Below the pieces are notes generated by a model. That model was not told the DNA's origin. It worked only from the letters and a program-made list of their open reading frames with translations, and searched no databases. A stretch of 54,880 bases of DNA from a virus. Position numbers and translations under genes: made by a program. This document shows positions 48,194 to 54,880 of this stretch, piece by piece. The stretch's first letter is position 1; each line of letters begins with the position of its first letter. The stretch is taken from positions 1 through 54,880 of the IMG/VR virus record IMGVR_UViG_3300032323_001970. One strand, given 5' to 3'.

Positions 48194-48391
48194 ATGATGG
48201 GAAACAAGATGGCCTTCAAAGCTGGGGGCAAAGTAAAAGCACCTTGGGATAAACCAAGGCCAAAGGACCTACCAAAGCCTAAAAAACTGTCGTCGGCTGC
48301 AAAAGCTGGCGCGAAAGCTGCGGCAAAAGCGGCCGGACGCCCCTATCCCAATCTGGTAGACAACATGCGGGCAGCCGCAAAAAGGAACTGA
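48194..48391 (+). CDS. Small Lys/Ala-rich protein
   Basis: The protein has 65 residues (PWDKPRPKDLPKPKKLSSAA, then AKAAAKAAGRPYPNLVDNMR). It is strongly basic. The AAGRPYPNLVDNMRAA end is shared by small phage head-module proteins. It may bind DNA. Two ATGs in tandem (48194, 48197). Confidence 0.68.
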   Translation: MMGNKMAFKAGGKVKAPWDKPRPKDLPKPKKLSSAAKAGAKAAAKAAGRPYPNLVDNMRAAAKRN

Positions 48392-48392
48392 T

Positions 48393-49292
48393 ATGGGAAA
48401 AAATCTGAAATACGGCGAATTTTCATTTGCCCCGTCACCTGCTCGCCCCGCCGGGCGTGCGGTCTCAACTGCAAAGTCAACCAAAGGCATCCCGAAGGCC
48501 ATGTACGATGCACCGCACGCCATGAAAAAAGGCGGAATGTGCAAGTCCACTGATGCTTATGCTAAGGGCGGCCCAAAAATGCCAGCAAAACGCGAACCGG
48601 AAGCCATGGTTCGTAAGGAAGTGGCCCTTTTGCGCAAGGCAGGCGCCCCAAAGGCCCTGGTTCGCCACGAAGTGCGTGAAATGTCGGGCGAAATGGACAC
48701 TCCGGCCACCAAAAAAGCTGAAGTCGCCATGATGCGCAAGGCAAAAGCTCCCCTGACCATGCTGAAACATGAGATGTCGGAGCCAACCGGCATGAAAAAG
48801 GGCGGAGCCGCCAAGATGGACATGAAGATGGGCAAGGTCATGCGCGAGTACGGCCGCGGCGAGCTGCATTCTGGCTCAAAAACCGGCCCTGTCGTGGACA
48901 ATCCTAAGCAAGCCCTGGCAATTGCCTATTCTGAAGGCCGAAAAGCCAAGAAAATGAGTGAAGGCGGTCAAGCGATGACCGAAGGCGAACGGGCCAAGAT
49001 GGTTCAAGGAGCCGGTCTTACGGAAGGCGAACGGGCCCGCATGGCCCGCGGTCAATATGCAGCTGGAACTCGTTCCAAAATGGATGCCGAAGGCAAAGAA
49101 GTCAATAAGCAGGCCAAGAAGTTCGGCACCGAGACCCAAAAATACGCCAAAGGCGGCTCTGTCGAGGCAAAATTGAAAAAGCATGCTAGCATGCCTGCCA
49201 GCAAAGCCCACGGTTCCGGCGCAGTAGCCAAACTTGCAAAAGGTGGCGTGCCGTCGTTCTCCAGGGTGCCCAAATTTGGACAGATGAAGTAA
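48393..49292 (+). CDS. Lys-rich repeat protein with a DUF6496-like segment
   Basis: The protein has 299 residues. It holds two imperfect copies of an approximately 30-residue helical unit (PEAMVRKEVALLRKAGAPKA and KKAEVAMMRKAKAPLTMLKH), then VMREYGRGELHSGSKTGPVV followed by NPKQALAIAYSEGRKAKK, like DUF6496. TEGERAKM/TEGERARM repeats and a C-terminal KGG-rich tail follow. It is very basic overall. A protein packed with DNA or binding it during assembly is plausible, but not shown. Confidence 0.7.
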   Translation: MGKNLKYGEFSFAPSPARPAGRAVSTAKSTKGIPKAMYDAPHAMKKGGMCKSTDAYAKGGPKMPAKREPEAMVRKEVALLRKAGAPKALVRHEVREMSGEMDTPATKKAEVAMMRKAKAPLTMLKHEMSEPTGMKKGGAAKMDMKMGKVMREYGRGELHSGSKTGPVVDNPKQALAIAYSEGRKAKKMSEGGQAMTEGERAKMVQGAGLTEGERARMARGQYAAGTRSKMDAEGKEVNKQAKKFGTETQKYAKGGSVEAKLKKHASMPASKAHGSGAVAKLAKGGVPSFSRVPKFGQMK

Positions 49293-49358
49293 AATAAAAG
49301 CAATCCCCGGGTCTGCCACCTACGGCAAGCCGCAACTCAACAAATAGGAGCAGATTCG

Positions 49359-50351
49359 GTGGCAGTTTCAGGCACAGTCAGCATGACGGTTTTCGATACG
49401 CGTAAGGTCATTGACCACGCGTACCGTCGCTGCCGTATTCCTCCTGAAGGCATCTCGTCAGAGCAAATCAGTTTTGCTCTTGACACACTGTATCTGATTC
49501 TCAGCATGCTGGCCAATCGCGGCCTTCAGCTGTGGTGCATTCAGCGTTACTTGATGCCTCTCTATCAAGCGCAAGGCTTGATGACGTTGCCTAACGGCAT
49601 CGTTGACGTGCTCAACACCAACTTGCGCACGGTTGAAGTTGTCAACACAACTTCTATCAACACAACAACCTCAACCACCTACCAAACAATCTTCTCAACG
49701 GCGACGCAAGTTACGACTGTCGGGATTGAATGGTCAGGGGCTTCGACAGGTTATGCGCTAGAGACATCCTCAGATGGTGTCGTTTGGACCACGGTTGCAA
49801 CCGTAAGCAATCCAAATGCAGTTGCGAATGACGTAACATGGGTTGACATCCAGGGGTCCCTAGCGACCCTCTATTTCAGGGTGAGGGCCACTACCGGTAC
49901 GCTCAACCAAGCTCAAGTGCTGCTGGCCAACACGCCAAACGAGATCCCTATGGCTCGCTTGAATCGTGATGACTATGTCAACCTGCCCAACAAAGCGTTT
50001 GAAGGCCGTCCGCTGCAATTCTGGTGCGACCGTACGTTGAACAATCCGGTCTTGTATCTCTGGCCCGTACCGTCTGCTCAATTTGTTACTGCCCAAGTTG
50101 TTGTGTGGGTCAAGCGCTACATCATGGATGTTGGCATGATGACTCAAGAGATTGAAGTGCCCCAGCGCTGGTATGACGCCATCGTCTATTTGCTGGCTTC
50201 ACGCTTGGCCGAAGAGACTCCAACCGTAGATCCTCAGATGATCGCTATCTTGGACCAGAAGGCGCAACGTTCGCTGCTGGAAGCCGAGAACGAAGAACGC
50301 GACGATTCGCCGATTTATCTGACTCCCAACATTGCGGTGTACACGCGATGA
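49359..50351 (+). CDS. Head-completion adaptor (P22 gp4-like) with an inserted beta domain
   Basis: This 330-residue protein starts from a GTG with AGGAG 8 nt upstream. The N-terminal helices (RKVIDHAYRRCRIPPEGISS, ALDTLYLILSMLANRGLQLW) and the C-terminal part (PQRWYDAIVYLLASRLAEET) fit gp4-type portal-end adaptors. Between about residues 94 and 190 is a Thr/Ser-rich beta sandwich-like insert (GIEWSGASTGYALETSSDGV, TLYFRVRATTGTLNQAQVLL). The insert resembles small carbohydrate-binding-like domains and would decorate the neck. It is the second adaptor-type gene in the window. Confidence 0.7.
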   Translation: MAVSGTVSMTVFDTRKVIDHAYRRCRIPPEGISSEQISFALDTLYLILSMLANRGLQLWCIQRYLMPLYQAQGLMTLPNGIVDVLNTNLRTVEVVNTTSINTTTSTTYQTIFSTATQVTTVGIEWSGASTGYALETSSDGVVWTTVATVSNPNAVANDVTWVDIQGSLATLYFRVRATTGTLNQAQVLLANTPNEIPMARLNRDDYVNLPNKAFEGRPLQFWCDRTLNNPVLYLWPVPSAQFVTAQVVVWVKRYIMDVGMMTQEIEVPQRWYDAIVYLLASRLAEETPTVDPQMIAILDQKAQRSLLEAENEERDDSPIYLTPNIAVYTR

Positions 50352-50659
50352 GCATCTGGCTGGATACCCGAGGACGCAGCACGCTTGGCATTGCTGTTTG
50401 TGCTCGTTGCAGCCGCAAGATGAGCATTGACGAATTGTTCTCCGATCCAAACTCGCCCGGGCTGAGGGTGTGCCGCGAAGACCTCGATCAACTCGATCCG
50501 TACCGCCTGCCTGCTCGTCAGCCCGACAACATCACTTTGCCTTTTGTACGGCCGGACACCCCATTGAATAGCGATCCAGACGGCCTTGTCACAGAAGATG
50601 ACAACAGCTTCCTGATTAGCTCGAATAACGGCTATCTCTTCACGGATCCGCCGCAATGA
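50348..50659 (+). CDS. Small Cys-containing connector-region protein
   Basis: The protein has 103 residues. N-terminal Cys motifs ([20 protein letters not shown], then [20 protein letters not shown]) probably bind zinc, followed by a Pro/Asp-rich tail ([16 protein letters not shown]). This CxxC...PGLRVC..D.D..DPYRLP pattern recurs next to adaptor and fibre genes of short-tailed phages. Role unknown. ATGA overlaps on both sides. Confidence 0.75.
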   Translation: MSIWLDTRGRSTLGIAVCARCSRKMSIDELFSDPNSPGLRVCREDLDQLDPYRLPARQPDNITLPFVRPDTPLNSDPDGLVTEDDNSFLISSNNGYLFTDPPQ

Positions 50660-52956
50660 CAACAGTTCCATCAAACCTTGTTCCAACGAAGATCAGCGAT
50701 CTTCCAGTGGCGCCTAATCCAACGTCGTCGGCTACGATGGTTTGCGTGATCGGCGGCATCACTTATCAGGTCCCATTCATTGATCTGCAATCGACCGTTT
50801 CGGTTCCAGCATCTCGCCTGATCAGTACGGGCGGAGGCCTGCAAGGCGGCGGGGATCTTTCGCAAGACCGTACCTTGAGCATTGCGACGGGCGGCGTGAC
50901 CAGCGACAAGCTTGCAAACAATGGCGTGGCAGCTGGTACGTATGGCTCTGGGACCACGATTCCCGTAGTCACAGTAGATGCCAAGGGACTGGTCACAAGT
51001 GTCTCTACGACCGCCCTAGTCATTTCTGGATATGTTCCCGACACCCGCCAAATCATTGCAGGCAGCGGTTTGACCGGCGGCGGTAACTTGCAGGCCGATC
51101 GGACGCTGTCCGTTGACTTTTCAGCAAATGCTCCGGCGGCCCTTGGAACAGCCTCGGCTGGATCTGCCGCGGCATCGTCTCGCGGTGACCACGTCCACCC
51201 GGCCCTTAACCTTGCAAACTTGACCGAATACACTGGCCTGCTTCCTTTGACGCGAGGCGGAACGGGGATGCAGGTCAACAACCTGACAGCTGGTTCGATT
51301 TGGTATAGCAACGGCAGCAACGGTTTCTTGCAGACAGCTCAAGGTATTGGCGGCCAAGTGCTAGTCTCCAACGGGGCTGCGGCTCCCTCTTGGGGATCTG
51401 CGCTTGTCGTGACTCCTCAGCCGGCCAATTACGTGTACGCAGGTCCTGCGTCTGGGGCTCCGGCTACAACAGCTTTCCGTTTGCTTGTGAATGACGACAT
51501 TCCAAGCACCTTGACCGGCAAGACAATAAGCGGAGCGCTCAACACGTTCAGCAACATTTCAAACGCTGCTTTGAGCAATAGTTCCATCAGCATTAACGGA
51601 AGCAGCGTCTCGCTTGGCGGCTCTATCGTGGTGACCGCCACGGCAACAAATGCCTTGACCATTGGCACAGGGTTGTCAGGAACCAGCTACAACGGCTCAA
51701 CCTCCGTGACCATCGAGATTGACAACACGGTTGCAACCCTGACGGGATCGCAAACCCTGACCAACAAGACAATCAACGGCAGCAGCAACACACTGAGCAA
51801 TATCGCAAACTCGTCGCTAACCAACAGCACGATTGTTTTGGGAACGACCACTATTGCCTTGGGTGGTACGTCACTTGCGCCCGCTGGCCTGACATCGGTC
51901 ACGGTGACCCAAGACCCTGTGTCCAATTTCCAGTTGGCCACCAAGCAGTACGTCGACACGCTTGTTTCTTCTGGCGTTCACTTCCATGAGCCAGTCCGTG
52001 TTGAATCGCCCATCAACCTAAATGCCACTTACAACAACGGGACTGCAGGTGTTGGCGCCACTTTGACTAACGCAGGGGCGCAGGCGGCTCTTGTCATTGA
52101 CGGCGTCACGGTAGCGGTAAATGACCGCGTCTTGGTGTACCAGCAAACAAACCAAACGCAAAACGGCGTGTACGTTGTGACGAACGTTGGTTCTGGCTCA
52201 ACTAACTGGGTCTTGACACGTTCTGCAGATACCAACACCTATGGGGTTGCTGGTCCAACCACCCTTAGTGAAGGTTCGACCTTTTTTGTTCAGCAGGGCA
52301 CGACAGGGGCAGGTGAAACTTATACTTGCAACACCGTTGGTACGATCGTGTTTGGCACGACCAACATCACGTTTGCCCAGATTGCAGCTGCCCAGATTTA
52401 TTCAGCCGGCACCGGCCTTACGCTGACAGGTACTCAGTTCAGCATCAACAATACGGCGGTAACCGCCGGATCTTACGGTTCGGCCACGCAAGTCGGCACG
52501 TTCTCTGTCAATGCTCAAGGCCAATTGACGGCTGCTGCAAATACTACGGTCACTCCAGCCGTTGGTTCCATCACCGGCTTGGGTACAGGCGTCGCCACGT
52601 TCCTTGCAACTCCGTCGTCTGCAAACCTTGCCGCGGCAGTTACAGACGAGACGGGTTCAGGCGCCCTTGTGTTTGCCACCTCGCCGACGCTGGTGACTCC
52701 TGCTCTTGGGACCCCGTCTTCTGGGGTATTGACAAATGCAACTGGCTTGCCTTTGACAACGGGGGTAACGGGAACCTTGCCAATTGCAAACGGTGGTACA
52801 AACGCTACGACCACTCCAACAGCTGGAGCTGTGGCCTATGGTACGGGCACGGCCTACGGCTTCAGCGCCGCCGGAACATCTGGCTATCTTTTAATCTCAG
52901 GGGGTACCGGTTCGCCCACCTGGACTGACACTATCCCTGGAGGAACTTACGCATGA
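50656..52956 (+). CDS. Long tail fibre, proximal
   Basis: The protein has 766 residues. The start has the attachment-type motif [20 protein letters not shown]. Repeats of the type [20 protein letters not shown] follow (about 60-160), then many short beta repeats ([40 protein letters not shown]) and an end module ([20 protein letters not shown], ending [13 protein letters not shown]). It has typical triple-helical or beta-helical fibre composition. The next fibre gene overlaps it (ATGA), suggesting a two-part fibre. Confidence 0.82.
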   Translation: MTTVPSNLVPTKISDLPVAPNPTSSATMVCVIGGITYQVPFIDLQSTVSVPASRLISTGGGLQGGGDLSQDRTLSIATGGVTSDKLANNGVAAGTYGSGTTIPVVTVDAKGLVTSVSTTALVISGYVPDTRQIIAGSGLTGGGNLQADRTLSVDFSANAPAALGTASAGSAAASSRGDHVHPALNLANLTEYTGLLPLTRGGTGMQVNNLTAGSIWYSNGSNGFLQTAQGIGGQVLVSNGAAAPSWGSALVVTPQPANYVYAGPASGAPATTAFRLLVNDDIPSTLTGKTISGALNTFSNISNAALSNSSISINGSSVSLGGSIVVTATATNALTIGTGLSGTSYNGSTSVTIEIDNTVATLTGSQTLTNKTINGSSNTLSNIANSSLTNSTIVLGTTTIALGGTSLAPAGLTSVTVTQDPVSNFQLATKQYVDTLVSSGVHFHEPVRVESPINLNATYNNGTAGVGATLTNAGAQAALVIDGVTVAVNDRVLVYQQTNQTQNGVYVVTNVGSGSTNWVLTRSADTNTYGVAGPTTLSEGSTFFVQQGTTGAGETYTCNTVGTIVFGTTNITFAQIAAAQIYSAGTGLTLTGTQFSINNTAVTAGSYGSATQVGTFSVNAQGQLTAAANTTVTPAVGSITGLGTGVATFLATPSSANLAAAVTDETGSGALVFATSPTLVTPALGTPSSGVLTNATGLPLTTGVTGTLPIANGGTNATTTPTAGAVAYGTGTAYGFSAAGTSGYLLISGGTGSPTWTDTIPGGTYA

Positions 52957-54880
52957 CCACTATCCTGATTAAGAAAAAGGACACTGCAGGGGCTCCTGCT
53001 GCGGGCGACTTGACTAATGCAGCCGGCGGTACTGAAATCGCAGTCAACACGGCTACAAAGCGTATCTATACCAAGGACGCCGGCGGCAACGTTGTTGAGC
53101 TGGGCACCAACGCCTCTGCTTCAACGATTGACCAGCTGACCGTTACCACGTCGGCCACCTTGTCTTACGGAACCTCCACTCAGGTTCAGTTCCTCAACGG
53201 CTCCAAGGTCCTGACTGGTTCGGCCAACCTGACTTTTGACGGGACAAACCTGACCTTGGGCGGCGGCACCGCCAACGGCGTGGCCTACCTCAACGGCAGC
53301 AAGGTGCTGACCACGGGGTCTGCGCTGACGTTTGATGGGACGAATTTGGGGGTTGGTACCGCAAGTCCAATCTCTAATTCTTATCTTGATGTTGTTTCTG
53401 GCGCGGCAACTTATCCAAGAGTTAGAAGCACTGCCGCAACTGCGGCTGGCACTTATTACCAAAACAGTGCAAGCGGCACAACCAATACTGATGGCCTTTT
53501 TGTTGGGATTGATGGCTCTCTAAATGGTTATTTCTACAACTATGAAAATGCGCCTCTGATTTTCGGAGTAAACAACGCCGAACAAATGCGCCTGACCAGC
53601 ACAGGGCTGGGCATTGGGACGAGTTCGCCAATAAGCAAACTGCAAAGCGCATCCGCAGTTTCTGCCCTGACCAGCAACGCTGGTTTTAGCTCACTGCCGC
53701 TAACGGTAACTGACACCACAGCTTTGGCGGCGAATACGGGCGGCGGCATTAACTTCAATGCGGTAATCACGGCTGGCGGGGCTTACAACTCAATTGCTGC
53801 GATTAAAGCTGGGCGCAATGTTGCCACAGCGTCTGATTTCAATGGGTATCTGTCTTTCTATACTGGAAGCAACAGCACCGGATACCCTGTTGAGCGCATG
53901 CGCCTTGACTCCTCAGGCAACCTCGGCTTGGGGGTGACGCCGAGTGCGTGGGGTAATGAGTTTGCGGCGATCCAGCTTGGGTTCTCCGGGGCTATTGCCA
54001 GCTACAAGGCAGGCACTGCCTCAGAGTTCAACAACTACCTGAGCAACGCCTACAACGACAACACCAACTGGCGTTACATCCGAGACGGCGCGGCTACTCG
54101 TTATCAGCAAACAGAGTCAGCGCATCAATGGTTCACTTCTGCCTCCGGCACAGCAGGCAACGCCATCACCTTCACGCAGGCCATGACGTTGGATGCGAGT
54201 GGGAATTTGGGGTTGAGCATTACCAGCCCTACGGCAAAGCTGCACATCTACGAGCCGACAGCAGCAGCGACACGTATTCGTGTTCTGGCAAACGGTGGGC
54301 AGCAAGCTGCATTGCAGTTGGCAGGCAACGGCACCACGTTTGGCTCTACCAGCTTTGATGTGTTCCAAGACGGGGGCAGTGATGCCTACGTTGCAAACCG
54401 TGCCAATGCCTCGCTGCAATTCTGGACTAACAACACCGAACGCGCCCGCATCGACTCCTCAGGCAACCTTGGCCTAGGGGTTGCGCCGAGTGCTTGGAGA
54501 AGCACTGACAGGGTGTTGCAAGTAAACCGTGTTTCGTTGTACGACGAGAACGGCAACTCGATGTACTTGGGCCACAACTTCTTTGAGAACTCCAGCGGCC
54601 AGTACATATACCTGAACACTGACTTTGCCAGCTATTACCAGCAAATCGACAGTCAGCACCGCTGGTACACCGCACCTTCTGGCACAGCAGGCAACGTTAT
54701 CACTTTCACCCAAGCGATGACGCTGCTTCAGAACGGCAACCTTGGCATTGGGGTGACTTCGCCTGCTGCTCTATTGCACCTTTCATCGGGTTCTGGAACC
54801 AAAGCAATTTGGGGAACGACTCGTAACTTTACGGTCAATCGGAACTGGCAGGTGGCAGTTGATGAATATGCCGAGGGGCA
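52953..54880 (+). CDS. Tail fibre, distal (partial, runs off the right edge)
   Basis: The frame stays open for 642 codons to the edge. An N-terminal attachment part ([20 protein letters not shown]) and FDGTNL-type repeats are followed by recurring modules with the line [18 protein letters not shown]: at about 53586, 53898, 54183, 54443 and 54718. A second unit, [20 protein letters not shown], recurs as [20 protein letters not shown]. Such SGNLGLG repeats are typical of fibres that end in an S74 chaperone domain. The likely end of that domain is at bases 1-135. This would be the receptor-contact part. Confidence 0.82.
   Translation, partial: MTTILIKKKDTAGAPAAGDLTNAAGGTEIAVNTATKRIYTKDAGGNVVELGTNASASTIDQLTVTTSATLSYGTSTQVQFLNGSKVLTGSANLTFDGTNLTLGGGTANGVAYLNGSKVLTTGSALTFDGTNLGVGTASPISNSYLDVVSGAATYPRVRSTAATAAGTYYQNSASGTTNTDGLFVGIDGSLNGYFYNYENAPLIFGVNNAEQMRLTSTGLGIGTSSPISKLQSASAVSALTSNAGFSSLPLTVTDTTALAANTGGGINFNAVITAGGAYNSIAAIKAGRNVATASDFNGYLSFYTGSNSTGYPVERMRLDSSGNLGLGVTPSAWGNEFAAIQLGFSGAIASYKAGTASEFNNYLSNAYNDNTNWRYIRDGAATRYQQTESAHQWFTSASGTAGNAITFTQAMTLDASGNLGLSITSPTAKLHIYEPTAAATRIRVLANGGQQAALQLAGNGTTFGSTSFDVFQDGGSDAYVANRANASLQFWTNNTERARIDSSGNLGLGVAPSAWRSTDRVLQVNRVSLYDENGNSMYLGHNFFENSSGQYIYLNTDFASYYQQIDSQHRWYTAPSGTAGNVITFTQAMTLLQNGNLGIGVTSPAALLHLSSGSGTKAIWGTTRNFTVNRNWQVAVDEYAEG

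Overview
This window looks like one nearly complete genome, or one large contig, of a short-tailed double-stranded DNA phage of the podovirus type. It carries a terminase, a large portal, a scaffold, a capsid protein, gp4/SU10-type adaptors, a P22 gp10-like nozzle protein and four very large internal (ejection-type) proteins. No tail tube, sheath or tape-measure genes and no integrase were seen. The lysis genes (an M15 peptidase and a 3-TM holin) point to a Gram-negative host. The -10 boxes and the types of small accessory proteins would suit a freshwater betaproteobacterial host, but that is a weak inference. Almost everything is transcribed rightward, with tight ATGA or GTGA overlaps. The exceptions are two small leftward genes at 33.0-33.1 kb and 36.6-37.1 kb.

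Layout. (1) 37.4-54.9 kb is the packaging and head module: TerS, TerL, portal, two small proteins, a GroES-like co-chaperonin, scaffold, capsid and decoration proteins, a head-completion adaptor and two long fibre genes. The last fibre runs off the right edge. What looks like the C-terminal end of an S74-type fibre lies at bases 1-135, so the two ends are probably neighbours on a circular map with some sequence missing between them. (2) 0.1-2.1 kb holds small proteins and the lysis cassette. (3) 2.1-18.9 kb is the tail and ejection module: adaptor, fibre, nozzle, then an unexpected acyl carrier protein plus beta-ketoacyl synthase pair, then four giant internal virion proteins. (4) 19.2-23.7 kb is nucleotide metabolism: DUF932, a methyltransferase, a MazG-like pyrophosphohydrolase, a P-loop kinase fused to a uracil-glycosylase-like fold, a thymidylate-synthase homologue whose substrate-choosing Asn is replaced by Asp, and a dCMP deaminase. 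(5) 23.6-32.9 kb is replication: family A polymerase, VRR-NUC nuclease, SSB-like protein, AEP primase, and UvrD-like and Snf2-like helicases. (6) 33-36.6 kb is a string of small accessory genes. (7) 36.6-37.4 kb holds a leftward putative regulator and the late promoter region.

Control signals. Two copies of an approximately 165-bp element with long inverted arms lie at about 18.9 kb and 37.2 kb. They flank the early region and sit immediately upstream of the early operon and the packaging operon. Three promoters share a GCGCGC-N17-TA(G/A)AAT layout, and a fourth fits loosely. Several transcript ends carry UUCG-capped hairpins.

The strongest candidates for something new are the KS/ACP pair inside the virion gene block, the predicted dCMP-directed nucleotide modification genes, and the duplicated inverted-arm element. 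All functions are read from sequence motifs. No database search or structure prediction was run.
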